A stretch of 64,000 nucleotides of DNA from Luzula sylvatica (Eukaryota; Streptophyta; Magnoliopsida; Poales; Juncaceae). Location of the stretch: contig OX326958.1 of NCBI GenBank assembly GCA_946800325.1, positions 14,846,992 to 14,910,991 on the forward strand, written 5' to 3'. Positions 40,177 to 54,951 of this stretch are shown here, one piece after another. Each line of letters opens with the position of its first letter. Position 1 is the first letter of the stretch. The notes under the pieces were generated by a model. The model had not been told where the DNA came from, did no database searches, and saw nothing but the letters and a program-made list of their open reading frames with translations. The position numbers were made by a program, and so were the translations under genes.

Positions 40177-43100
40177 ATGTTTATGCTTTGGGGAGTTCAA
40201 ATAACGTATTTTGAGATCATTTGAATCGTATCTTTTACCACATAACATTTCACCAAAATTTACAAACACTAAGAAAGTTTGTTTTTCGATTCAAAACAAT
40301 ATGTTTATGCTTTGGGGAGTTCAAAGAACGTATTTTTAGATCATTTGAATCGTATCTTTTACCACATAACATTTCACCAAAATTTACAAACACTAAGAAA
40401 GTTTGTTTTTCGATTCAAAACAATTTGTTTATGCTTTGGGGAGTTTAAATGACGTATTTTGAGATCATTTGAATCGTATCTTTTACCACATAACATTTCA
40501 CCAAAATTTACAAACACTAAGAAAGTTTGTTTTTCGATTCAAAAAAATCTGTTTATGCTTTGGGGAGTTCAAATAACGTATTTTGAGATCATTTGAATCG
40601 TATCTTTTACCACATAACATTTCACCAAAATTTACAAACACTAAGACAGTTTGTTTTTCGATTCAAAACAATTTGTTTATGCTTTGGGGAGTTCAAAGAA
40701 CGTATTTTTAGATCATTTGAATCGTATCTTTTACCACATAACATTTCACCAAAATTTACAAACACTAAGAAAGTTTGTTTTTCGATTCAAAACAATTTGT
40801 TTATGCTTTGGGGAGTTTAAATGACGTATTTTGAGATCATTTGAATCGTATCTTTTTCTACATAACATTTCACCAAAATTTACAAACACTAAGAAAGTTT
40901 GTTTTTCGATTCAAAACAATCTGTTCATGATTTGGGGAGTTCAAATAATGTATTTTGAGATCATTTGAATCGTATCTTTTACCACATAACATTTCACCAA
41001 AATTTACAAACACTAAGAAATTTTCTTTTTCGATTCAAAACAATCTGTTTATGCTTTGGGGAGTTCAAATAACGTATTTTGAGATCATTTGAATCGTATC
41101 TTTTACAACATAACATTTCACCAAAATTTACAAACACTAAGACAGTTTGTTTTTCGATTCAAAACAATTTGTTTATGCTTTGGGGAGGAGTTCAAATAAC
41201 GTATTTTTAGATCATTTGAATCGTATCTTTTACTAAATAACATTTCACCAAAATTTGCAAACACTAAGAAAGTTTGTTTTTCTATTCAAAACAATATGTT
41301 TATGCTTTGGGGAGTTCCAATAACGTATTTTTACATCATTTGAATCGTATCATTTACCACATAACATTTCACCAAAATTAACAAACACTAAGAAAGTTTG
41401 TTTTTCGATTCAAAACAATCGGTTTATGCTTTGGGGAGTTCAAATAACGTATTTTGAGATCATTTGAATCGTATCTTTTACCACATAACATTTCACCGAA
41501 ATTTACAAACACTAAGAAAGTTTGTTTTTCGATTCAAAACAATCTGTTTATGCTTTGGGGAGTTCAAATAACGTATTTTGAGATCATTTGAATCGTATCT
41601 TTTACTACACAACATTTCACCAAAATTTACAAACACTAAGAAAGTTTGTTTTTCGATTCAAAACAATTTGTTTATGCTTTGGGGAGTTCAAATAACGTAT
41701 TTTGAGATCATTTGAATCGTATCTTTTACTACATAACATTTCACCAAAATTTACAAACACTAAGAAAGTTTGTTTTTCGATTCAAAACAATATGTTTATG
41801 CTTTGGGGAGTTCAAATAAGGTATTTTGAGATCATTTGAATCGTATCTTTTACCACATAACATTTCACCAAAATTTACAAACACTAAGAAAGTTTGTTTT
41901 CCGATTCAAAACAATCTGTTTATGCTATGGGGAGTTCAAATAACGTATTTTGAGATCATTTGAATCGTATCTTTTACCACATAACATTTCACCAAAATTT
42001 ACAAACACTAAGAAAGTTTGTTTTCCGATTCAAAACAATCTGTTTATGCTATGGGGAGTTCAAATAACGTATTTTGAGATCATTTGAATCGTATCTTTTA
42101 CCACATAACATTTCACCAAAATTTACAAACACTAAGAAAGTTTGTTTTTCCATTCAAAACAATTTGTTTATGCGTTGGGGAGTTCAAATAACGTATTTTG
42201 AGATCATTTGAATCGTATCTTTTACTACATAACATTTCACCAAAATTTGCAAACACTAAGAAAGTTTGTTTTTCTATTCAAAACAATATGTTTATGCTTT
42301 GGGGAGTTCCAATAACGTATTTTTACATCATTTGAATCGTATCATTTACCACATAACATTTCACCAAAATTTACAAACACTAAGAAAGTTTGTTTTTCGA
42401 TTCAAAACAATATGTTTATGCTTTAGGGAGTTCCAATAACATATTTTTACATCATTTGAATCGTATCTTTTACCACATAACATTTCACCGAAATTAACAA
42501 ACACAAAGAAAGTTTGTTTTTCGATTCAAAACAATCTGTTTATGCTTTGGGGAGTTCAAATAACGTATTTTGAGATCATTTGAATCGTATCTTTTACTAC
42601 ATAACATTTCACCAAAATTTACAAACACTAAGAAATTTTGTTTTTCGATTCAAAACAATTTGTTTATGCTTTGGGGAGTTCAAATAACGTATTTTGAGAT
42701 CATTTGAATCGTATCTTTTACTACATAACATTTCACCAAAATTTACAAACACTAAGAAAGTTTGTTTTTCGATTCAAAACAATTTGTTTATGCTTTGGGG
42801 AGTTCAAATAAGGTATTTTGAGATCATTTGAATCGTATCTTTTACCACATAACATTTCACCAAAATTTACAAACACTAAGAAAGTTTGTTTTCCGATTCA
42901 AAACAATCTGTTTATGCTATGGGGAGTTCAAATAACGTATTTTGAGATCATTTGAATCGTATCTTTTACCACATAACATTTCACCAAAATTTACAAACAC
43001 TAAGACAGTTTGTTTTTCGATTGAAAACAATTTGTTTATGCTTTGGGGAGTTCAAATAACGTATTTTTAGATCATTTGAATCGTATCTTTTACCACATAA

Positions 43101-46100
43101 CATTTCACCAAAATTTACAAACACTAACAAAGTTTGTTTTTCGATTCAAAACAATTTGTTTATGCTTTGGGGAGTTCAAATAACGTATTTTGAGATCATT
43201 TGAATCGTATCTTTTACTACATAACATTTCACCAAAATTTACAAACACTAAGAAAGTTTGTTTTTCGATTCAAAACAATTTGTTTATGCTTTGGGGAGTT
43301 GAAATAACATATTTTTACATCATTCGAATCGTATCTTTTACCACATAACATTTCACCAAAATTTACAAACACTAAGAAAGTTTTGTTTTTCGATTCAAAA
43401 CAATCTGTTTATGCTTCGGGGAGTTGAAATAACGTATTTTAAGATCATTTGAATCGTATCTTTTACTACATAACATTTCACCAAAATTTACAAACACTAA
43501 GAAAGTTTGTTTTTCGATTCAAAACAATCTGTTTATGCTTTGGGGAGTTCAAATAACGTATTTTGAGATCATTTGAATCGTATCTTTTACCACATAACAT
43601 TTCACCAAAATTTACAAACACTAAGACAGTTTGTTTTTCGATTCAAAACAATTTGTTTATGCTTTGGGGAGTTCAAAGAACGTATTTTTAGATCATTTGA
43701 ATCGTATCTTTTACCACATAACATTTCACCAAAATTTACAAACACTAAGAAAGTTTGTTTTTCGATTCAAAACAATATGTTTATGCTTTGGGGAGTTCAA
43801 ATAACGTATTTTGAGATCATTTGAATCGTATCTTTTACCACATAACATTTCACCAAAATTTACAAACACTAAGAAAGTTTGTTTTTCGATTCAAAACAAT
43901 ATGTTTATGCTTTGGGGAGTTCAAAGAACGTATTTTTAGATCATTTGAATCGTATCTTTTACCACATAACATTTCACCAAAATTTACAAACACTAAGAAA
44001 GTTTGTTTTTCGATTCAAAACAATTTGTTTATGCTTTGGGGAGTTTAAATGACGTATTTTGAGATCATTTGAATCGTATCTTTTACCACATAACATTTCA
44101 CCAAAATTTACAAACACTAAGAAAGTTTGTTTTTCGATTCAAAAAAATCTGTTTATGCTTTGGGGAGTTCAAATAACGTATTTTGAGATCATTTGAATCG
44201 TATCTTTTACCACATAACATTTCACCAAAATTTACAAACACTAAGACAGTTTGTTTTTCGATTCAAAACAATTTGTTTATGCTTTGGGGAGTTCAAAGAA
44301 CGTATTTTTAGATCATTTGAATCGTATCTTTTACCACATAACATTTCACCAAAATTTACAAACACTAAGAAAGTTTGTTTTTCGATTCAAAACAATTTGT
44401 TTATGCTTTGGGGAGTTTAAATGACGTATTTTGAGATCATTTGAATCGTATCTTTTTCTACATAACATTTCACCAAAATTTACAAACACTAAGAAAGTTT
44501 GTTTTTCGATTCAAAACAATCTGTTCATGATTTGGGGAGTTCAAATAATGTATTTTGAGATCATTTGAATCGTATCTTTTACCACATAACATTTCACCAA
44601 AATTTACAAACACTAAGAAATTTTCTTTTTCGATTCAAAACAATCTGTTTATGCTTTGGGGAGTTCAAATAACGTATTTTGAGATCATTTGAATCGTATC
44701 TTTTACAACATAACATTTCACCAAAATTTACAAACACTAAGACAGTTTGTTTTTCGATTCAAAACAATTTGTTTATGCTTTGGGGAGGAGTTCAAATAAC
44801 GTATTTTTAGATCATTTGAATCGTATCTTTTACTAAATAACATTTCACCAAAATTTGCAAACACTAAGAAAGTTTGTTTTTCTATTCAAAACAATATGTT
44901 TATGCTTTGGGGAGTTCCAATAACGTATTTTTACATCATTTGAATCGTATCATTTACCACATAACATTTCACCAAAATTAACAAACACTAAGAAAGTTTG
45001 TTTTTCGATTCAAAACAATCGGTTTATGCTTTGGGGAGTTCAAATAACGTATTTTGAGATCATTTGAATCGTATCTTTTACCACATAACATTTCACCGAA
45101 ATTTACAAACACTAAGAAAGTTTGTTTTTCGATTCAAAACAATCTGTTTATGCTTTGGGGAGTTCAAATAACGTATTTTGAGATCATTTGAATCGTATCT
45201 TTTACTACACAACATTTCACCAAAATTTACAAACACTAAGAAAGTTTGTTTTTCGATTCAAAACAATTTGTTTATGCTTTGGGGAGTTCAAATAACGTAT
45301 TTTGAGATCATTTGAATCGTATCTTTTACTACATAACATTTCACCAAAATTTACAAACACTAAGAAAGTTTGTTTTTCGATTCAAAACAATATGTTTATG
45401 CTTTGGGGAGTTCAAATAAGGTATTTTGAGATCATTTGAATCGTATCTTTTACCACATAACATTTCACCAAAATTTACAAACACTAAGAAAGTTTGTTTT
45501 CCGATTCAAAACAATCTGTTTATGCTATGGGGAGTTCAAATAACGTATTTTGAGATCATTTGAATCGTATCTTTTACCACATAACATTTCACCAAAATTT
45601 ACAAACACTAAGAAAGTTTGTTTTCCGATTCAAAACAATCTGTTTATGCTATGGGGAGTTCAAATAACGTATTTTGAGATCATTTGAATCGTATCTTTTA
45701 CCACATAACATTTCACCAAAATTTACAAACACTAAGAAAGTTTGTTTTTCCATTCAAAACAATTTGTTTATGCGTTGGGGAGTTCAAATAACGTATTTTG
45801 AGATCATTTGAATCGTATCTTTTACTACATAACATTTCACCAAAATTTGCAAACACTAAGAAAGTTTGTTTTTCTATTCAAAACAATATGTTTATGCTTT
45901 GGGGAGTTCCAATAACGTATTTTTACATCATTTGAATCGTATCATTTACCACATAACATTTCACCAAAATTTACAAACACTAAGAAAGTTTGTTTTTCGA
46001 TTCAAAACAATATGTTTATGCTTTAGGGAGTTCCAATAACATATTTTTACATCATTTGAATCGTATCTTTTACCACATAACATTTCACCGAAATTAACAA

Positions 46101-47226
46101 ACACAAAGAAAGTTTGTTTTTCGATTCAAAACAATCTGTTTATGCTTTGGGGAGTTCAAATAACGTATTTTGAGATCATTTGAATCGTATCTTTTACTAC
46201 ATAACATTTCACCAAAATTTACAAACACTAAGAAATTTTGTTTTTCGATTCAAAACAATTTGTTTATGCTTTGGGGAGTTCAAATAACGTATTTTGAGAT
46301 CATTTGAATCGTATCTTTTACTACATAACATTTCACCAAAATTTACAAACACTAAGAAAGTTTGTTTTTCGATTCAAAACAATTTGTTTATGCTTTGGGG
46401 AGTTCAAATAAGGTATTTTGAGATCATTTGAATCGTATCTTTTACCACATAACATTTCACCAAAATTTACAAACACTAAGAAAGTTTGTTTTCCGATTCA
46501 AAACAATCTGTTTATGCTATGGGGAGTTCAAATAACGTATTTTGAGATCATTTGAATCGTATCTTTTACCACATAACATTTCACCAAAATTTACAAACAC
46601 TAAGACAGTTTGTTTTTCGATTGAAAACAATTTGTTTATGCTTTGGGGAGTTCAAATAACGTATTTTTAGATCATTTGAATCGTATCTTTTACCACATAA
46701 CATTTCACCAAAATTTACAAACACTAACAAAGTTTGTTTTTCGATTCAAAACAATTTGTTTATGCTTTGGGGAGTTCAAATAACGTATTTTGAGATCATT
46801 TGAATCGTATCTTTTACTACATAACATTTCACCAAAATTTACAAACACTAAGAAAGTTTGTTTTTCGATTCAAAACAATTTGTTTATGCTTTGGGGAGTT
46901 GAAATAACATATTTTTACATCATTCGAATCGTATCTTTTACCACATAACATTTCACCAAAATTTACAAACACTAAGAAAGTTTTGTTTTTCGATTCAAAA
47001 CAATCTGTTTATGCTTCGGGGAGTTGAAATAACGTATTTTAAGATCATTTGAATCGTATCTTTTACTACATAACATTTCACCAAAATTTACAAACACTAA
47101 GAAAGTTTGTTTTTCGATTCAAAACAATCTGTTTATGCTTTGGGGAGTTCAAATAACGTATTTTGAGATCATTTGAATCGTATCTTTTACCACATAACAT
47201 TTCACCAAAATTTACAAACACTAAGA
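39926..47226 (+). repeat. 3,600-bp (29-monomer) tandem segmental duplication
   Basis: Sequence 39926-43626 matches 43526-47226 at an offset of exactly 3,600 bp, and line-by-line reading found no mismatch over about 3.7 kb. Shared private variants include ACTAAATAAC (about 41233 and 44833), TGCGTTGGGG (42172 and 45772), ACTAACAAAG (about 43127 and 46727), the 127-bp GGGGAGGAG variant and the 125-bp AGTTTTG variant. 3,600 equals 29 x 124 plus 4, and those two length variants account for the extra 4 bp. Identity stops at 39925 against 43525 (A against C) and at 43627 against 47227 (C against A). This is either a very recent unequal exchange or an assembly duplication. Confidence 0.92.
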
Positions 47227-50200
47227 AAGTTTGTTTTTCGATTCAAAAAAATCTGTTTATGCTTTGGGGAGTTCAAATAACGTATTTTGAGATCATTTGA
47301 ATCGTATCTTTTACCACATAACATTTGACCAAAATTTACAAACACTAAGAAAGTTTGTTTTTCGATTCAAAACAATTTGTTTATGCTTTGGGGTGTTTAA
47401 ATGACGTATTTTGAGATCATTTGAATCGTATCTTTTTCTACATAACATTTCACCAAAATTTACAAACACTAAGAAATTTTGTTTTTCGATTCAAAACAAT
47501 CTGTTCATGATTTGGGGAGTTCAAATAATGTATTTTGAGATCATTTGAATCGTATCTTTTACCACATAACATTTCACCAAAATTTACAAACACTAACAAA
47601 TTTTGTTTTTCGATTCAAAACAATCTGTTTATGCTTTGGGGAGTTCAAATAACGTATTTTGAGATCATTTGAATCATATCTTTTACAACATAACATTTCT
47701 CCAAAATTTACAAACACTAAGACAGTTTGTTTTTCGATTCAAAACAATTTGTTTATGCTTTGGGGAGGAGTTCAAATAACGTATTTTTAGATCATTTGAA
47801 TCGTATCTTTTACTACATAACATTTCACCAAAATTTGCAAACACTAAGAAAGTTTGTTTTTCTATTCAAAACAATATGTTTATGCTTTGGGGAGTTCCAA
47901 TAACGTATTTTTACATCATTTGAATCGTATCATTTACCACATAACATTTCACCAAAATTAACAAACACTAAGAAAGTTTGTTTTTCGATTCAAAACAATC
48001 GGTTTATGCTTTGGGGAGTTCAAATAACGTATTTTGAGATCATTTGAATCGTATCTTTTACCACATAACATTTCACCGAAATTTACAAACACTAAGAAAG
48101 TTTGTTTTTCGATTCAAAACAATCTGTTTATGCTTTGGGGAGTTCAAATAACGTATTTTGAGATCATTTGAATCGTATCTTTTACTACACAACATTTCAC
48201 CAAAATTTACAAACACTAAGAAAGTTTGTTTTTCGATTCAAAACAATTTGTTTATGCTTTGGGGAGTTCAAATAACGTATTTTGAGATCATTTGAATCGT
48301 ATCTTTTACTACATAACATTTCACCAAAATTTACAAACACTAAGAAAGTTTGTTTTTCGATTCAAAACAATATGTTTATGCTTTGGGGAGTTCAAATAAT
48401 GTATTTTGAGATCATTTGAATCGTATCTTTTACCACATGACATTTCACCAAAATTTACAAACACTAAGAAAGTTTGTTTTCCGATTCAAAACAATCTGTT
48501 TATGCTATGGGGAGTTCAAATAACGTATTTTGAGATCATTTGAATCGTATCTTTTACCACATAACATTTCACCAAAATTTACAAACACTAAGAAAGTTTG
48601 TTTTCCGATTCAAAACAATCTGTTTATGCTATGGGGAGTTCAAATAACGTATTTTGAGATCATTTGAATCGTATCTTTTACCACATAACATTTCACCAAA
48701 ATTTACAAACACTAAGAAAGTTTGTTTTTCCATTCAAAACAATTTGTTTATGCTTTGGGGAGTTCAAATAACGTATTTTGAGATCATTTGAATCATATCT
48801 TTTACTACATAACATTTCACCAAAATTTACAAACACTAAGAAAGTTTGTTTTTCGATTCAAAACAATTTGTTTACGCTTTGGGGAGTTCAAATAACATAT
48901 TTTTACATCATTCGAATCGTATCTTTTACCACATGACATTTCACCAAAATTTACAAACACTAAGAAAGTTTTGTTTTTTGATTCAAAACAATCTGTTTAT
49001 GCTTCGGGGAGTTGAAATAACGTATTTTAAGATCATTTGAATCGTATCTTTTACTACATAACATTTCACCAAAATTTACAAACACTAAGAAAGTTTGTTT
49101 TTCGAGACAAAACAATCTGTTTATGATTTGGGGAGTTCAAATAACGTATTTTGAGATCATTTGAATCGTATCTTTTACCACATAACATTTCACCAAAATT
49201 TACAAACACTAAGAAAGTTTGTTTTTCAATTTAACAAAATCTGTTTATGCTTTGGGGAGTTCAAATAACGTATTTTGAGATCATTTGAATCGTATCTTTT
49301 ACCACATAACATTTCACCAAAATTTACAAACACTAAGACAGTTTGTTTTTCGATTCAAAACAATCTGTTTATGCTTCGGGGAGTTGAAATAACGTATTTT
49401 AAGATCATTTGAATCGTATCTTTTACTACATAACATTTCACCAAAATTTACAAACACTAAGAAAGTTTGTTTTTCGATTCAAAACAATCTGTTTATGCTT
49501 TGGGGAATTCAATTAACGTATTTTGAGATCATTTGAATCGTATCTTTTACCACATAACATTTCACCAAAATTTACAAACACTAAGAAAGTTTGTTTTTCA
49601 ATTCAAAAAAATCTGTTTATGCTTTGGGGAGTTCAAATAACGTATTTTGAGATCATTTGAATCGTATCTTTTACCACATAACATTTCACCAAAATTTACA
49701 AACACTAAGAAAGTTTGTTTTTCGATTCAAAACAATCTGTTTATGCATTGGGGAGTTCAAATAACGTATTTTGAGATCATTTGAATCGTATCTTTCACCA
49801 CATAACATTTCACCAAAATTTACAAACACTAAGAAATTTTGTTTTTCGATTCAAAACAATCTGTTTATGCTTTGGGGAGTTCAAATAACGTATTTTGAGA
49901 TCATTTGAATCGTATCTTTTACCACATAACATTTCACCAAAATTTACAAACACTAAGAAAGTTTGTTTTTCGATTCAAAACAATTTGTTTATGCTTTGGG
50001 GAGTTCAAATAACGTATTTTGAGATCATTGGAATCGTATCTTTTACTACATAACATTTCACCAAAATTTACAAACACTAAGAAAGTTTGTTTTTCGATTC
50101 AAAACAATTTGTTTATGCTTTGGGGAGTTCAAATAACATATTTTTACATCATTCGAATCGTATCTTTTACCACATAACATTTCACCAAAATTTACAAACA

Positions 50201-53200
50201 CTAATAAAGTTTTGTTTTTCGATTCAAAACAATATGTTTATGCTTCGGGGAGTTGAAATAACTTATTTTAAGATCATTTGAATCGTATCTTTTACTACAT
50301 AACATTTCACCAAAATTTACAAGCACTAAGAATGTTTGTTTTTCGATTCAAAACAATCTGTTTATGCTTTGGGGAGTTCAAATAACGTATTTTGAGATCA
50401 TTTGAATCGTATCTTTTACCACATAACATTTCACCAAAATTTACAAACACTAAGAAAGTTTGTTTTTCGATTCAAAAAAATCTGTTTATGCTTTGGGGAG
50501 TTCAAATAACGTATTTTGAGATCATTTGAATCGTATCTTTTACGACATAACATTTCACCAAAATTTACAGACACTAAGACAGTTTGTTTTTCGATTCAAA
50601 ACAATTTGTTTATGCTTTGGGGAGTTCAAATAACGTATTTTTAGATCATTTGAATCGTATCTTTTACCACATAACATTTCACCAAAATTTACAAACACTA
50701 AGAAAGTTTGTTTTTCGATTCAAAACAATTTGTTTATGCTTTGGGGAGTTTAAATGACGTATTTTGAGATCATTTGAATCGTATCTTTATCTACATAACA
50801 TTTCACCAAAATTTACAAACACTAAGAAAGTTTGTTTTTCGATTCAAAACAATCTGTTCATGATTTGGGGAGTTCAAATAATGTATTTTGAGATTATTTG
50901 AATCGTATCTTTTACCACATAACATTTCACCAAAATTTACAAACACTAAGAAATTTTGTTTTTCGATTCAAAACAATCTGTTTATGCTTTGGGGAGTTCA
51001 AATAACGTATTTTGAGATCATTTGAATCATATCTTTTACAACATAACATTTCACCAAAATTTACAAACACTAAGACAGTTTGTTTTTCGATTCAAAACAA
51101 TTTGTTTATGCTTTGGGGAGGAGTTCAAATAACGTATTTTTAGATCATTTGAATCGTATCTTTTACTACATAACATTTCACCAAAATTTGCAAACACTAA
51201 GAAAGTTTGTTTTTCTATTCAAAACAATATGTTTATGCTTTGGGGAGTTCCAATAACGTATTTTTACATCATTTGAATCGTATCATTTACCACATAACAT
51301 TTCACCAAAATTAACAAACACTAAGAAAGTTTGTTTTTCGATTCAAAACAATCGATTTATGCTTTGGGGAGTTCAAATAACGTATTTTGAGATCATTTGA
51401 ATCGTATCTTTTACCACATAACATTTCACCGAAATTTACAAACACTAAGAAAGTTTGTTTTTCGATTCAAAACAATCTGTTTATGCTTTGGGGAGTTCAA
51501 ATAACGTATTTTGAGATCATTTGAATCGTATCTTTTACTACACAACATTTCACCAAAATTTACAAACACTAAGAAAGTTTGTTTTTCGATTCAAAACAAT
51601 TTGTTTATGCTTTGGGGAGTTCAAATAACGTATTTTGAGATCATTTGAATCGTATCTTTTACTACATAACATTTCACCAAAATTTACAAACACTAAGAAA
51701 GTTTGTTTTTCGATTCAAAACAATATGTTTATGCTTTGGGGAGTTCAAATAATGTATTTTGAGATCATTTGAATCGTATCTTTTACCACATAACATTTCA
51801 CCAAAATTTACAAACACTAAGAAAGTTTGTTTTCCGATTCAAAACAATCTGTTTATGCTATGGGGAGTTCAAATAACGTATTTTGAGATCATTTGAATCG
51901 TATCTTTTACCACATAACATTTCACCAAAATTTACAAACACTAAGAAAGTTTGTTTTCCGATTCAAAACAATCTGTTTATGCTATGGGGAGTTCAAATAA
52001 CGTATTTTGAGATCATTTGAATCGTATCTTTTACCACATAACATTTCACCAAAATTTACAAACACTAAGAAAGTTTGTTTTTCCATTCAAAACAATTTGT
52101 TTATGCTTTGGGGAGTTCAAATAACGTATTTTGAGATCATTTGAATCGTATCTTTTACTACATAACATTTCACCAAAATTTACAAACACTAAGAAAGTTT
52201 GTTTTTCGATTCAAAACAATTTGTTTACGCTTTGGGGAGTTCAAATAACATATTTTTACATCATTCGAATCGTATCTTTTACCACATAACATTTCACCAA
52301 AATTTACAAACACTAAGAAAGTTTTGTTTTTTGATTCAAAACAATCTGTTTATGCTTCGGGGAGTTGAAATAACGTATTTTAAGATCATTTGAATCGTAT
52401 CTTTTACTACATAACATTTCACCAAAATTTACAAACACTAAAAAAGTTTGTTTTTCGAGACAAAACAATCTGTTTATGCTTTGGGGAGTTCAAATAACGT
52501 ATTTTGAGATCATTTGAATCGTATCTTTTACCACATAACATTTCACCAAAATTTACAAACACTAAGAAAGTTTGTTTTTCAATTTAAAAATATCTGTTTA
52601 TGCTTTGGGGAGTTCAAATAACGTATTTTGAGATCATTTGAATCGTATCTTTTACCACATAACATTTCACCAAAATTTACAAACACTAAGACAGTTTGTT
52701 TTTCGATTCAAAACAATTTGCTTATGCTTTGGGGAGTTCAAATAACGTATTTTGAGATCATTTGAATCGTATCTTTTACTACATAACATTTCACCAAAAT
52801 TTACAAACAATAAGAAAGTTTGTTTTTCCATTCAAAACAATCTGTTTATGCTTTGGGGAGTTCAAATAATGTATTTTGAGATCATTTGAATCGTATCTTT
52901 TACCACATAACATTTCACCGAAATTTACAAACACTAAGAAAGTTTGTTTTTCGATTCAAAACAATCTATTTATGCTTTGGGGAGTTCAAATAACGTATTT
53001 TGAGATCATTTGAATCGTATCTTTTACTACATAACATTTCACCAAAATTTACAAACACTAAGAAAGTTTGTTTTTCGATTCAAAACAATTTGTTTATGCT
53101 TTGGGGAGTTCAAATAACGTATTTTGAGATCATTTGAATCGTATCTTTTACTACATAACATTTCACCAAAATTTACAAACACTAAGAAAGTTTGTTTTTC

Positions 53201-54951
53201 GATTCAAAACAATATGTTTATGCTTTGGGGAGTTCAAATAATGTATTTTGAGATCATTTGAATCGTATCTTTTACCACATAACATTTCACCAAAATTTAC
53301 AAACACTAAGAAAGTTTGTTTTCCGATTCAAAACAATCTGTTTATGCTATGGGGAGTTCAAATAACGTATTTTGAGATCATTTGAATCGTATCTTTTACC
53401 ACATAACATTTCACCAAAATTTACAAACACTAAGAAAGTTTGTTTTCCGATTGAAAACAATCTGTTTATGCTATGGGGAGTTCAAATAACGTATTTTGAG
53501 ATCATTTGAATCGTATCTTTTACCACATAACATTTCACCAAAATTTACAAACACTAAGAAAGTTTGTTTTTCCATTCAAAACAATTTGTTTATGCTTTGG
53601 GGAGTTCAAATAACGTATTTTGAGATCATTTGAATCGTATCTTTTACTACATAACATTTCACCAAAATTTACAAACACTAAGAAAGTTTGTTTTTCGATT
53701 CAAAACAATTTGTTTACGCTTTGGGGAGTTCAAATAACATATTTTTACATCATTCGAATCGTATCTTTTACCACATAACATTTCACCAAAATTTACAAAC
53801 ACTAAGAAAGTTTTGTTTTTCGATTCAAAACAATCTGTTTATGCTTCGGGGAGTTGAAATAACGTATTTTAAGATCATTTGAATCGTATCTTTTACTACA
53901 TAACATTTCACCAAAATTTACAAACACTAAGAAAGTTTGTTTTTCGATACAAAACAATCTGTTTATGATTTGGGGAGTTCAAATGACGTATTTTGAGATC
54001 ATTTGAATCGTATCTTTTACCACATAACATTTCACCAAAATTTACAAACACTAAGAAAGTTTGTTTTTCAATTTAAAAAAATCTGTTTATGCTTTGGGGA
54101 GTTCAAATAACGTATTTTGAGATCATTTGAATCGTATCTTTTACCACATAACATTTCACCAAAATTTACAAACACTAAGACAGTTTGTTTTTCGATTCAA
54201 AACAATTTGTTTATGCTTTGGGGAGTTCAAATAACGTATTTTTAGATCATTTGAATCGTATCTTTTACCACATAACATTTCACCAAAATTTACAAACACT
54301 AAGAAAGTTTGTTTTTCGATTCAAAACAATTTGTTTATGCTTTGGGGAGTTTAAGTAACGTATTTTGAGATCATTTGAATCGTATCTTTTTCTACATAAC
54401 ATTTCACCAAAATTTACAAACACTAAGAAAGTTTGTTTTTCGATTCAAAACAATCTGTTTATGATTTGGGGAGTTCAAATAATGTATTTTGAGATCATTT
54501 GAATCGTATCGTTTACCACATAACATTTCACCAAAATTTACAAACACTAAGAAAGTTTGTTTTTCGATTCAAAACAATCTGTTTATGCATTGGGGAGTTC
54601 AAATAACGTATTTTGAGATCATTTGAATCGTATCTTTCACCACATAACATTTCACCAAAATTTACAAACACTAAGAAATTTTGTTTTTCGATTCAAAACA
54701 ATCTGTTTATGCTTTGGGGAGTTCAAATAACGTATTTTGAGATCATTTGAATCGTATCTTTTACCACATAACATTTCACCAAAATTTACAAACACTAAGA
54801 CAGTTTGTTTTTCGATTCAAAACAATTTGTTTATGCTTTGGGGAGTTCAAATAACGTATTTTGAGATCATTTGAATCGTATCTTTTACTACATAACATTT
54901 CACCAAAATTTACAAACACTAAGAAAGTTTGTTTTTCGATTCAAAACAATA

